DNA from: Eubacterium sp. AB3007
GTDB lineage: Bacteria; Bacillota; Clostridia; Peptostreptococcales; Anaerovoracaceae
Direction: 5' to 3'
Assembly: GCF_000688015.1 (NCBI RefSeq)
Contig: NZ_JIAD01000001.1
Coordinates: 1,488,001-1,552,000, forward strand
Length of the DNA stretch: 64,000 nucleotides
Made by a program: the position numbers and the translations under genes. Below are positions 10,869 to 18,997 of the stretch, piece by piece. Under the pieces are notes generated by a model, which saw only the letters and a list, made by a program, of their open reading frames with translations, did not search any database and was not told where the DNA came from. Numbering within the stretch: the first letter of the stretch is position 1; every line of letters starts with the position of its first letter.

Positions 10869-12263
10869 CTATCTGATCTGCTGCATTAACTCCTCAACAG
10901 AATAGGATCTACCCTGCTTGTCCGTTCCGCTGTTCCGGTCGGTATATTTGATAGTTCCTGCCTCCTGCGTCCTCTGTCCGGAAGGAACATTCTCAGGTCG
11001 CGGCTGCGTGAACGGTGGTGGCACAAAACTTTCCTGTGTCGTCATCTCCTGCCGGGAAACAGACTGTGATCTGGCAGGTTGTACTGGTTGTGACCACTGG
11101 TTCATCATCTCTTGCACCGTCTGCTGTCTTCTGGGCTGCGGCTGTACCTGCGGCTGCGGTTGCGCCGCCCTTACCGACGGTTGTGGTTGTACCTGTGGCT
11201 GTGGTTGCGCCGCCCTTACCGACGGTTGTGGTTGTACCTGTGGCTGCGGCTGCGCTGGCCTTACCTGCGGCTGTGGCCGTACCTGCGGCTGCGCCGGCCT
11301 TACCGGCGGCTGTGGCTGCGCTGGCCTTACCGGCGGCTGCGGCTGCGCCGGCCTTACCGGCGGCTGTGGCCGTACCTGCGGCTGCGCCGGCCTTACCTGC
11401 GGCTGTGGCCGTACCTGCGGCTGCGCCGGCCTTACCGACGGCTGTGGCTGTACCTGCGGCTGCGCCGGCCTTACCGACGGCTGTGGCTGTACCTGCGGCC
11501 GCGTCGGCCTCGCGTCCCCAAAAGCGGACTGCACCTTCGGCTCCGATGATGGAACCGGTTGCCCCTGCGGATGCTGGTTCATCGGACGTTGCTTCGACGG
11601 CCCGGTGCCCGCCGAAGCGAACAAGGGCTGCACGAACGTCTGCTGCTGCACCGGTCTCTGGGACGGTGTCTCTGTAAACTGCGGCATTCCAGGCTGTTCC
11701 TGAGCTGGCTGCACCGCCTGCTGCTGATACATATGCTGCATCGTCTGCCTGCGGACTTCCGCCTGCATTTTCTCCTGCTCTTCTCCCTGCGGAACCAGTG
11801 TCTGTCGGCTGAGCCGCATTGGGCGATCCGATCGCGGTTTGAGAGATGCCTGAGTTTCCCTGTCATGGCCGTCCAGTTTCTTCATGGGGCGGTCAAAATC
11901 ACTCCAAAAGTCATCATTGCTGACACCCGCCTCCGTCTCCTGAACACCAAAAACTTCCGCGGCGACCTGTCCCTGTTCAGCAAACTGCGTTCCGCTGTCG
12001 AACTGTGCCAGGAACTCATCCACATCGCTGCGGGCAGCCCGGTTCGGTTGATTCATATTCTCATTGACGGCCCCTGCCTTCCGCTGAGCCTCCAGATTGT
12101 CCACCCTATCCATGATGTCCTCGAGTGAACTGTTGATGTTCCCCAATAGCCTGTTGCTATCCTGGTCACGGGAACCCTTACTCTTCAGGTAAGCCACGAT
12201 CAAGACCAGAAGAACAACGACTCCCAATCCAAAGATGGCAATCAGAACTGGACTTGTATGCAT
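10869..12263 (-). CDS. Membrane-anchored Pro/Gln-rich repeat protein
   Basis: A 464-residue protein with an N-terminal signal-anchor (LIAIFGLGVVVLLVLIVAYL), a short helical segment (LEDIMDRVDNLEAQ), and a middle made of about twenty 6-8-residue units of the type RPAQPQV/RPQPQV. The C-terminal 25 residues are non-repetitive (KQGRSYSVEELMQQIR). The start has GAGGGGTGAAGT just before ATG. It is the first gene of the operon leading to the zinc-ribbon protein and UPF0182. Function is not recognisable; a disordered, envelope-spanning or wall-threading stalk is one reading. Confidence 0.75.
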   Translation of the reverse strand: MHTSPVLIAIFGLGVVVLLVLIVAYLKSKGSRDQDSNRLLGNINSSLEDIMDRVDNLEAQRKAGAVNENMNQPNRAARSDVDEFLAQFDSGTQFAEQGQVAAEVFGVQETEAGVSNDDFWSDFDRPMKKLDGHDRETQASLKPRSDRPMRLSRQTLVPQGEEQEKMQAEVRRQTMQHMYQQQAVQPAQEQPGMPQFTETPSQRPVQQQTFVQPLFASAGTGPSKQRPMNQHPQGQPVPSSEPKVQSAFGDARPTRPQVQPQPSVRPAQPQVQPQPSVRPAQPQVRPQPQVRPAQPQVRPQPPVRPAQPQPPVRPAQPQPPVRPAQPQVRPQPQVRPAQPQPQVQPQPSVRAAQPQPQVQPQPSVRAAQPQPQVQPQPRRQQTVQEMMNQWSQPVQPARSQSVSRQEMTTQESFVPPPFTQPRPENVPSGQRTQEAGTIKYTDRNSGTDKQGRSYSVEELMQQIR

Positions 12264-12599
12264 ACTTCACCCCTCTTGTATATTAGATTTCATAATATTA
12301 TACAATAAATCTCCTGCAATAGCAAATACAAACGCAGAAAACCGAGAAAAAATCTTAATATTTCTTAAGGAAACTCATCACTCCCTGTAATAAAAGGAAA
12401 AAACCGCGGACTGCGGGAAAACGAACCTATACCTTCTCACACTGCAACACTTTCCTTGGGAGAACTCATTTCGAGAATTCTGAAGGAATGCACCACCCCT
12501 TAAATCTGAAGGAATTCAAGTTGGGTTCCGCCCAGGTGGAACAAATCCCGAAACCGAAGGGCGGCTGCTCCTCTGTCCACCGCCCTCTCTCGATCCTAC

Positions 12600-12636
12600 G
12601 AAAAAAGCCGCTCGCCTCGTGATGAGACAAGCAGCC
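12600..12636 (-). terminator. Probable terminator
   Basis: On the minus strand a stem of GGCTGCT with AGCGGCT (two G-U pairs), extended by GTCTC/GAGGC, ends in six T. It lies about 60 nt beyond the tRNA-Val terminator; no gene is evident between the two. The surrounding 12264-12690 stretch otherwise holds only AT-rich leader sequence of the Pro/Gln-rich gene and two TCTGAAGGAAT motifs at about 12474 and 12499. Confidence 0.5.
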
Positions 12637-12691
12637 TGATCTGTTCTCTTGTGTCGGCGGATATCTGGCTCTCATAATACCGTGATATAAC

Positions 12692-12712
12692 AAAACCCCG
12701 CAAATCGCGGGG
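12692..12712 (-). terminator. Terminator of tRNA-Val
   Basis: CCCCGC/GCGGGG stem with a five-base loop, followed by TTTTG on the minus strand, starting 5 nt after the encoded CCA of the tRNA. Confidence 0.8.
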
Positions 12713-12716
12713 TCAC

Positions 12717-12792
12717 TGGTGATCCGTAATAGACTTGAACTATCGACCTTCTGGTTGTCACCCAGACGCTCTCCCAGCTGAGCTAACGGATC
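12717..12792 (-). tRNA. tRNA-Val(GAC)
   Basis: A 76-nt cloverleaf including an encoded 3' CCA. The acceptor stem pairs GATCCGT with ACGGATC, the D arm is GCTC/GAGC, the anticodon stem is TCTGG/CCAGA, and the loop GTGACAA gives anticodon GAC with U33. The T arm carries GATAG-TTCAAGT-CTATT. The discriminator base is A. Confidence 0.93.
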
Positions 12793-12893
12793 ATGCACGA
12801 CTATTATAGCAAAGTCACAGCGTTTGGACAACCCCCAATTTTCATTTTAGGTATTTTTCTGTTCCAGATATCTTATCCCATGGCCGGTATTCC

Positions 12894-13373
12894 TTACTTG
12901 TGATACGGCTCATGGCGAAGGATCTTGAAACTCCGATAGATCTGCTCCAGAAGGATGACCCTCATCATCTGATGAGGGAATGTCATGTCCGAGAAGGAAA
13001 GTTTCAGATCCGCGCGCTGGCTTACGGCTCGGGAGAGCCCCAGACTCCCCCCAATCACAAAGCATACATCGCTGCGTCCTTCCATTGCTAGTTCCCCGAC
13101 CTTTTCCGCCAGGCTCTCGGAGGACATGCGTTTTCCCTTCACTTCCAGGGTGATGACATAGTCGCCTTTCCCCAGATGCGTCAGGATTTCCTGTCCTTCC
13201 GCCTCTTTCACCGCCTCTTCATCGGCAGGACTGGGGTTAGCGGCGAGGCGCGACTCCTTCAGCTCACAGATCCGCAGCGTGCAGTAAGATCCCAGCCGTT
13301 TGCTGTACTCCGCAATTGCCTCCCTCCAATACTTCTCCTTCAACTTCCCGATGCAGACGATGGTCATGTTCAT
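12894..13373 (-). CDS. rlmH: 23S rRNA (pseudouridine1915-N3)-methyltransferase
   Basis: A 159-residue SPOUT methyltransferase that modifies pseudouridine 1915 in helix 69 of 23S rRNA using S-adenosylmethionine. Family features are the N-terminal VCIGKLKEKYWREAIAEY, the knot segment VCFVIGGSLGLS and the C-terminal SDMTFPHQMMRVILLEQIYR. Length matches the family almost exactly. It stands alone between tRNA-Val and the PfkB-like gene. Confidence 0.97.
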   Translation of the reverse strand: MNMTIVCIGKLKEKYWREAIAEYSKRLGSYCTLRICELKESRLAANPSPADEEAVKEAEGQEILTHLGKGDYVITLEVKGKRMSSESLAEKVGELAMEGRSDVCFVIGGSLGLSRAVSQRADLKLSFSDMTFPHQMMRVILLEQIYRSFKILRHEPYHK

Positions 13374-13465
13374 GCTTTCTCTCCAATCCTGATATGTCGT
13401 ACAGAGTTCTCCCTGTAGTATACCAGAAACACTCCTTTTGGCAATCCCCTGACCACCTCGTTTTT

Positions 13466-14395
13466 CTATTCGATCATCGACCGGATAGTCTCCGTCGAGA
13501 TCTCCCCTTCCATCGGGCCGTACGCCGCTGCGGTCAACGCACTCGCTGCGGCCCCCATTCTCGCGGCCTCTTCAACAGAACCTCCCTGACAAAGCCCTGC
13601 GAGAAAGGCTCCATCAAAGCAAGCCACCGTTCCCGCCACATCTGCCTGTACACCCTTGTACTCTCCAATCTCCACGCTCCTGTCTCTGGTATAGATCCGG
13701 AACCCCTGGTCCCCCTTTTTCAGGCAGATGATCTTCATATCAGGATAGGCAAAACACCTTTGGATTGCGGCCTCTACACTCCCTTCTCCTGTCACCATCA
13801 ACAGATCTTCGATCTCCGGCATGAACACACTCGTGTTCTCCATTACTTCACGTATCACCGCATCGACCATCTTATCCGGGAACAACTCCCTGCGGAAGTT
13901 CGGGTCGAAAGAAATCCTGGTTCCACGTCTGCGGAACATACGCATTGTTTTGAGGATCTCCCGGGTGAAGGCTTTGTGCACCATCAGGGAACATCCCATG
14001 ATATGCATATAGTTAGCATCCTCGATAGATCCCTCGCGCGGGGCTTTCGCACGGGCCGCCGGCGAATTCCCCATATGAAAGATGGTATCTCTCGCCCCAT
14101 CGGAGAAGCAGGTGACAAATGCACAGCCGGTAGGACTTTCCTCACTTTGAATCACTCGACTGGTATCTACGCCATCCCTGTTCAGACGTTCCAGCAGACA
14201 CCTGCCAAAATCATCCTGCCCAACGCCTCCGATGATAGCAGTACTACAGCCTAATCTGGCGGCCGCGTCAATGCAGACCGCCGGTGCGCCGCTGGGGTAC
14301 GGACCCCTGAACATGCCTGCTATGTTCAGAGGAGAATCCTCGCGGTCTCTCATGATCTCCACGATCATTTCTCCCATAATCACAATGTCCAGCAT
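13466..14395 (-). CDS. PfkB-family carbohydrate kinase homolog lacking the catalytic Asp
   Basis: A 309-residue ribokinase-fold protein. The sugar-binding N-terminal half (GGVGQDDFGRCLLERL) and the C-terminal FDGAFLAGL are clear. The second PfkB signature normally reads DTTGAGDCFDGAF, with the Asp as catalytic base; here residues 252-264 read DVAGTVACFDGAF, so GAGD has become GTVA and the Asp is Ala (about residue 258). The codons on the minus strand confirm this reading. I infer either loss of kinase activity or a changed mechanism. It is flanked by rlmH and the radical SAM gene, all on the minus strand, without an obvious pathway partner. Confidence 0.85.
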   Translation of the reverse strand: MLDIVIMGEMIVEIMRDREDSPLNIAGMFRGPYPSGAPAVCIDAAARLGCSTAIIGGVGQDDFGRCLLERLNRDGVDTSRVIQSEESPTGCAFVTCFSDGARDTIFHMGNSPAARAKAPREGSIEDANYMHIMGCSLMVHKAFTREILKTMRMFRRRGTRISFDPNFRRELFPDKMVDAVIREVMENTSVFMPEIEDLLMVTGEGSVEAAIQRCFAYPDMKIICLKKGDQGFRIYTRDRSVEIGEYKGVQADVAGTVACFDGAFLAGLCQGGSVEEAARMGAAASALTAAAYGPMEGEISTETIRSMIE

Positions 14396-14484
14396 GATCT
14401 CTCTCCTTTACTGAATCTCTTCGCGGCACGGTTTCAGATAAGGTAATGCGTTCCATATTATATTGTCAAACCGGGCAGGACCTC

Positions 14485-15843
14485 TTAGGATTCCCTGCCT
14501 TTCCCATGGCTTTGTGCCCACAAAGCATTCGCCGGCCCCTCCCAGTGCTTCGCGTAGTTGTCACAACGACTGCAAAGCTGTTCCAGGTCTTCCGGGGCTT
14601 CCAAATCTGTCGATACCGCATTGGTCTTCCTTACGATACCGCGCAGTTTCTCTGGATTCTCCAGCAGCGGGCAAGGCCGCAGATGGTTTTCGTTGAACGG
14701 TTGTCCGTCATGGTATGCTTGGAACAGTGGAGAACGCAGCCCATCCAAGAGCGTCTTCTCCCTGATGTTCGCGTCTGAATAGTGGATGAATACACAGGGC
14801 TCCATGTCCCCGTTTGCATTGATATGCAGATACCGCCTTCCACCGGCCACACAGCCATCCACATATTCCCCGTCATTTTGGAAATCGATTCCGAAGATCG
14901 GTTTTGTCTGGCGATATTCCCGGAGCTTATGATATAGATACGTCCGCTGCTCCGGGGTTGGCAGCAGTTCCTTCACCGCATCCTTTCCGACCGGCATATA
15001 GTGGAAGTACCAGACAAAATATGCTCCGGATTCTATCAGAGAATCATAGAAATCTTCATCTATAATGCTTTCCATATTCTCTCTGGTGTAGCAAGCGGAA
15101 ACACCGAACGGCAGCTTGTTTCTCTTCATGACCTCCATGGCGTCCCGCACTTTCTGATATACACCGTTGCCGCGCCTGCCATCCGTAGCCTCTTCAAACC
15201 CCTCCAGGCTGATCGCAGGAACAAAGTTTCGGACGCGGAGCAGTTCCTTCGCAAATTCCTCATCGATCAGAGTCCCGTTAGTAAAGGAGAGGAAAATGCA
15301 ATCGCTGTGCTTCTCACAAAGCCGGATGACATCCTTTTTCCTTACCAGCGGCTCACCTCCGGTGTAGATGTAGAAATACACCCCCAGTTCCTTGCCCTGT
15401 TCGATAATGCTGTCGATCTCATCAAAGGACAGATTCAGTTTGTTCCCGTACTCGGCTGCCCAACACCCTGTGCAATGAAGGTTGCATGCACTCGTCGGAT
15501 CCAGAAGGATCGCCCATGGAATGTTACATCCCAGTTCCTTCCGGAGTTTCTCCTGCCTGGACCAACCAATCAGGACGGCATTCAGGAAGAAGTTTGTAAA
15601 TACGGTCTGCAGAACTTTCCTATCCACATTGTTCAACAGATCAACAGTCATTTTGTGCCAGTTGGATTCCGGATTATCCACGATATACTTCCTGATGTAC
15701 CCTCGCTGCACATCAAAACTGTCTCCCGCAAACCGATCGACCCAATCCATCAACTTGCCGAGATTCTTCTCTGGATCCTTTTCCAGATACTGAAGTGCGG
15801 TATTGATTCCGAATTCCTTTACTTTATAAGATATAGTCTTCAT
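14485..15843 (-). CDS. Radical SAM protein with C-terminal cysteine-rich (SPASM-like) region
   Basis: A 452-residue protein. The radical SAM cluster motif CxxxCxxC is at residues 120, 124 and 127 (SACNLHCTGCWAAEYG), followed by YIYTGGEPL for SAM binding. Past the barrel there are further cysteines (EPCVFIHYS, LRPCPLL, LCSRCDNY) that could bind auxiliary Fe-S clusters. About 110 residues precede the core. The ATG at 15843 follows AGAAGGAG by 8 nt; codons upstream in frame are not used. It has its own promoter of the paired-GTTAG class 22-54 nt upstream. Substrate unknown: peptide, lipid or cofactor modification are all possible. Confidence 0.88.
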   Translation of the reverse strand: MKTISYKVKEFGINTALQYLEKDPEKNLGKLMDWVDRFAGDSFDVQRGYIRKYIVDNPESNWHKMTVDLLNNVDRKVLQTVFTNFFLNAVLIGWSRQEKLRKELGCNIPWAILLDPTSACNLHCTGCWAAEYGNKLNLSFDEIDSIIEQGKELGVYFYIYTGGEPLVRKKDVIRLCEKHSDCIFLSFTNGTLIDEEFAKELLRVRNFVPAISLEGFEEATDGRRGNGVYQKVRDAMEVMKRNKLPFGVSACYTRENMESIIDEDFYDSLIESGAYFVWYFHYMPVGKDAVKELLPTPEQRTYLYHKLREYRQTKPIFGIDFQNDGEYVDGCVAGGRRYLHINANGDMEPCVFIHYSDANIREKTLLDGLRSPLFQAYHDGQPFNENHLRPCPLLENPEKLRGIVRKTNAVSTDLEAPEDLEQLCSRCDNYAKHWEGPANALWAQSHGKGRES

Positions 15844-15864
15844 ATTATTACTCCTTCTATAGTT

Positions 15865-15897
15865 AATATACACCATTGCCACTAACACAACACTAAC
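15865..15897 (-). promoter_or_regulatory. Paired-GTTAG promoter of the radical SAM gene
   Basis: On the minus strand GTTAG occurs twice, 11 bp start to start (plus-strand CTAAC at 15893-15897 and 15882-15886). TGTTAG is followed by exactly 11 nt and then the -10 hexamer TATATT (15865-15870). No separate -35 is visible. The same geometry recurs at three other promoters in the window. Confidence 0.7.
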
Positions 15898-16246
15898 AAA
15901 TTTTGTGTTTTTTGTGATTTTACCACTCTTTTTTGGCATTTTTTTCAAACTTTTTTCAACAAAAAAAGAAAAACCGTCTTCGTTTTGCTGAGGGTTGCAG
16001 ACTGTTGCCAATGCTGCGTACGAATCCAGTCTCGGCCAGTAGCGCTGGTTCTCACCTTCTTTTGGCGGTTAAATTCGTCTAGTTTTCCTTCATTTCGAAG
16101 GGCTGGCCCGTTCTGAAGGAACACCTGAAATATTTTCCTTCAAGACCCCTCATTGTGTAATTCTGAAGGAATACTTCACGGAAAAAAGCTCCGGATTTCC
16201 CCAATTCCGGGGTTTTGTCGTGCCACAAAGCCCTGCGTGCAAGGAA

Positions 16247-16563
16247 TTATCTGACCTTCAGTTTCTTCTCGGCGGGCTCCTGATGTGCCTTCAGAAGCTC
16301 CGACGGCATGGTCAGCAGATCATAAAGAACTATCCCTCAACAAAAGCGTCACGGCGAAGCCGATCAGGGATCATCATGTTCATTACATCCATGACACCAC
16401 CGTTCTTCACTTTCGGCTTCTCGAGCATCAGGCATCTCGGTCGGCGGTTGCCAGACATGGCCTTTTCTGCAGATCTGTCGCCAATGCCCTCAATTCCTAG
16501 GCGCCGGAAACAATATTTCCGAAAAACAGACTTATCCGTTTCCCAACCAGCAATATTTACGAA
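16247..16563 (-). other. Possible decayed coding remnant
   Basis: On the minus strand a frame without stops runs about 77 codons from 16563 to 16332 and contains segments such as KPKVKNGGVMDVMNMMIPD. Adding one G in the GGG run at 16334-16336 would join it to a second segment, YDLLTMPSELLKAHQEP, that ends in LKVR and a TAA at 16247-16249. I do not recognise the family, there is no start with a ribosome site, and chance is a real alternative. The rest of 15898-16740 shows nothing I can call beyond poly-A/T tracts and TCTGAAGGAA motifs near 16111 and 16164. Confidence 0.25.
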
Positions 16564-16742
16564 CTATGGAAAACAATCGCATGAAATTACGTTTCCGGGA
16601 TACCAGAATCGCCATTTTGGCGAAAAACGGTATCCCTGACCTTTCTCTGAGAGATATCTGGAATGCTTTTCTGCATTTGAATGACTTCGGCAACTCGCCA
16701 CGGAAGGCTGTCGTGTTATCGATACAAGGAGGAAATCCATCC

Positions 16743-16848
16743 GGGTGTAACACTGGGTGCCACACCGGGTGACGCACTGGGTGCCACACCGGGTGACGCA
16801 TTGGGTGCCACACTGGGTGACGCATTGGGTGCCACACTGGGTACAACC
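16743..16848. repeat. Tandem 12-bp repeat, organised in 24-bp pairs
   Basis: Units beginning GGGTG start at 16743, 16755, 16767, 16779, 16791, 16803, 16815, 16827 and 16839, every 12 bp. Consecutive units alternate between GGGTGCCACACC-like and GGGTGACGCACT-like forms, giving a 24-bp higher-order repeat. The period keeps all frames open, so the Gly/Ala and His/Trp-rich reading frames across it are not taken as genes. Confidence 0.9.
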
Positions 16849-17020
16849 AAAGGTGCAACCACCATACACCGTCAACCACATTTTTTAAGGATCTGGACCC
16901 AGAGGCGATTTTGCAGGCTGCTCCGCACCCTGCCACTCTGCGGCTCCCCTCTCGGTCGCCTTGAGCCACTCGCTACGCGGCGGTTCACTGAACCGCCGCG
17001 CTTCACGCTCGTGCACTTTC

Positions 17021-17046
17021 GTGTTCGAACCGCCTCTGGGGCACCA
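17021..17046 (+). repeat. Inverted partial copy of the 3' end of tRNA-Arg
   Basis: These 26 bases repeat the T-loop, acceptor 3' strand and CCA of tRNA-Arg (17080-17105 on the other strand) with one mismatch, in opposite orientation; the match extends 3 more bases into the flank (CGC). The 5' half of a tRNA is absent, so it is a fragment. Together with the terminator hairpin between the copies, 17021-17105 forms a large near-palindrome. A shorter echo (CCAGAGGCGATT) lies at about 16900. Confidence 0.8.
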
Positions 17047-17049
17047 CGC

Positions 17050-17075
17050 AAAAAGGACAACTGACGCTGTCCTTC
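17050..17075 (-). terminator. Terminator of tRNA-Arg
   Basis: On the minus strand AGGACA/TGTCCT encloses a loop of about 10 nt and is followed by five T, starting 4 nt after the CCA. Confidence 0.8.
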
Positions 17076-17079
17076 CGCG

Positions 17080-17155
17080 TGGTGCCCCAGAGGCGATTCG
17101 AACACCCGACGCACGGTTTAGGAAACCGACGCTCTATCCCCTGAGCTACTGAGGC
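17080..17155 (-). tRNA. tRNA-Arg(CCT)
   Basis: A 76-nt cloverleaf with encoded CCA. The acceptor stem pairs GCCTCAG with CTGGGGC (one G-U). The D arm reads GCTCAGGGGATAGAGC. The anticodon loop TTCCTAA gives CCT with U33. The T loop is TTCGAAT. Confidence 0.92.
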
Positions 17156-17323
17156 TTATCACTCACATATATTACCACAAAAATATTATAAAAACAATGG
17201 GAAATAGCGCATATTTCTTCCATTATCCTTTAATCTATGCTATACTACACATACAAATATCTGATAATTCAGACCAATCGTTCACATCGGCATGGGTTTA
17301 ATGAGTAGAGAAAGGAGATTGTT

Positions 17324-18136
17324 ATGAGAATGTTATTGCGGAGATCTCTGCTGATGGCTTTGTGCCTGGCGTTGGTGGCCACCTTCAGCGTGGCGGCGCC
17401 GGGCGGGCAGGCCGCGGCAAAATCCAAGAAGATGAAAATGCCCACCAAAATGACCTACTATCGCCTTGACAGCGGAAAGTGGGTGAAGGAGTACACAGAA
17501 ACATACAAGTACAACAAGAAGGGAGATCTAATCAAAATCACGGACAGCGGTGACGAGGCGATCCTCACCACCACCATCAAATATAAGTACAAGAAGAAGA
17601 AAAAGGTCTCCTGCACTTCCAAGATGGACAACTCCTTCCGCACCACCTACAAGTTCAACAAGAAGGGACAGCTGGTGAGCGCGAGAGATCATTATCTCGA
17701 TGCTAACACCCTCACCACCTACGCCTATAGTTACAACAAGGGCGGCTATCTCACGGCAGTCCGCTGGACATATAACGACAACGAGGGTATAAGGCGCAGC
17801 GGTGTCTTCAATTACACCACCTCCTTCGCACCCGGAGGCAAGGTCACCATCGCCGCTTCGGGCAAGGATTACGAAAACAAAGACGGATCCTACTCCTGGA
17901 CACTGAACAAGAAGGGATTGCTCACGAAAGTCCCCGGTGATGGCTGTATCAGCACCTTTACGTATCTCTGGAAAGGGAAATACGTCAAGCAGAGAATCGA
18001 GACGGTGACATACGATGATGGAAGAATCAGCAAGTACCGGGTCGACTACAAGTATGGAAAACGGAAGGCCTCTGCCTCTCGCTATTACAAGTATATCAAC
18101 AAGGATCCCCGCACCCTGATTGGGGGTTTCTGGTAA
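17324..18136 (+). CDS. Secreted Lys/Tyr-rich protein, paralog 1
   Basis: A 270-residue protein with a signal peptide (RRSLLMALCLALVATFSVA, likely cleaved after AAPGGQAAA). The mature part is basic and built from degenerate units such as YKYNKKGDLIK, YKFNKKGQLVS and YSYNKGGYLTAV, a YD-repeat-like beta pattern. AAAGGAGATTGTT places the ATG at 17324. A TATACT at 17241-17246 may be its -10. The next gene is a close paralog, suggesting tandem duplication. Function unknown; extracellular or wall location is inferred. Confidence 0.85.
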   Translation: MRMLLRRSLLMALCLALVATFSVAAPGGQAAAKSKKMKMPTKMTYYRLDSGKWVKEYTETYKYNKKGDLIKITDSGDEAILTTTIKYKYKKKKKVSCTSKMDNSFRTTYKFNKKGQLVSARDHYLDANTLTTYAYSYNKGGYLTAVRWTYNDNEGIRRSGVFNYTTSFAPGGKVTIAASGKDYENKDGSYSWTLNKKGLLTKVPGDGCISTFTYLWKGKYVKQRIETVTYDDGRISKYRVDYKYGKRKASASRYYKYINKDPRTLIGGFW

Positions 18137-18192
18137 TTCAGACAAAATGTCTATCCTTACATGTGCTGCATGTGCAGAGAAAGGAGGTTGTT

Positions 18193-18996
18193 ATGAGAAT
18201 GGTATTGCGAAGATCGCTGCTGATGGCTTTGTGCCTGGCGTTGGTGGCCACCTTCAGCGTGGCGGCACCGGGCGGGCAGGCCGCGGCGAAATCCAAGAAG
18301 ATGAAAATGCCCACCAAACTAACCTACTATAGACTCGACAACGGAAAGTGGGTGAAGGAGTATACGGAAACGTACAAGTACAACAAGCGTGGAGATCTGA
18401 TCAAGGCCACTGACAGCCGAGGTGATGGCCCCTTTTCCATCAAGTATAAGTACAAGAAGAAAAAGAAAGTCTCCGGCAATGGCAAGGGCAAATATCTCCG
18501 CACCACCTACAAGTTCAACAAGAAGGGACAGTTGGTGAGTGTGAAAATGCATGACCTTGAGGAGGGCACCAACTCTACCTACACCTATAACTACAACAAG
18601 GGTGGCTATCTCACGGCTGTTCGCTGGACAGATGACAATGGTGAGTACATCAGACACAGCGGCGTCTACAATTACACCACCACCTTCGCAGTCGGCGGTA
18701 AAGTCACCATTGCCGCGTCGGGCAAGGATTACGATGACATCGACAGATCCTACACCTGGACACTGGACAAGAAGGGACTGCTCACGAAAGCTGACAAGGA
18801 GGGCGACATCAGCACGTTTACGTATCTCTGGAAAGGGAAATACGTCAAGCAGCGGCTCGAAACGCTGAAACATTATGACGGAACTGTTGATAAGTACCGG
18901 ATCGACTACAAGTATGGAAAACGGAAGGCCTCTGCCTCCCGCTATTACAAGTATATCAACAATGATCCTCGCACTCTTGTAGGGAATAACTGGTAG
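18193..18996 (+). CDS. Secreted Lys/Tyr-rich protein, paralog 2
   Basis: A 267-residue copy of the preceding gene. The signal peptide is almost identical (MRMVLRRSLLMALCLALV), as are the repeat units YKYNKRGDLIK and YNYNKGGYLTAV; the region around residues 75-95 is the most diverged. The ATG at 18193 follows AAAGGAGGTTGTT; an upstream in-frame ATG at 18163 lacks a site. Only 56 nt separate it from paralog 1, so they likely share a transcript. It ends 2 bp from the convergent PASTA kinase stop codon. Confidence 0.85.
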   Translation: MRMVLRRSLLMALCLALVATFSVAAPGGQAAAKSKKMKMPTKLTYYRLDNGKWVKEYTETYKYNKRGDLIKATDSRGDGPFSIKYKYKKKKKVSGNGKGKYLRTTYKFNKKGQLVSVKMHDLEEGTNSTYTYNYNKGGYLTAVRWTDDNGEYIRHSGVYNYTTTFAVGGKVTIAASGKDYDDIDRSYTWTLDKKGLLTKADKEGDISTFTYLWKGKYVKQRLETLKHYDGTVDKYRIDYKYGKRKASASRYYKYINNDPRTLVGNNW

Positions 18997-18997
18997 C

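Noticed and set aside
10918..11703. Cys/Gly-rich plus-strand frame opposite the Pro/Gln-rich gene
   Set aside because: Mirror of the Pro/Gln repeat; no start site.
12466..12831. 121-codon minus-strand frame
   Set aside because: It runs through tRNA-Val and its terminator.
16532..16969. His/Trp/Pro-rich minus-strand frame
   Set aside because: Produced by the 12-bp tandem repeat; no ribosome site.
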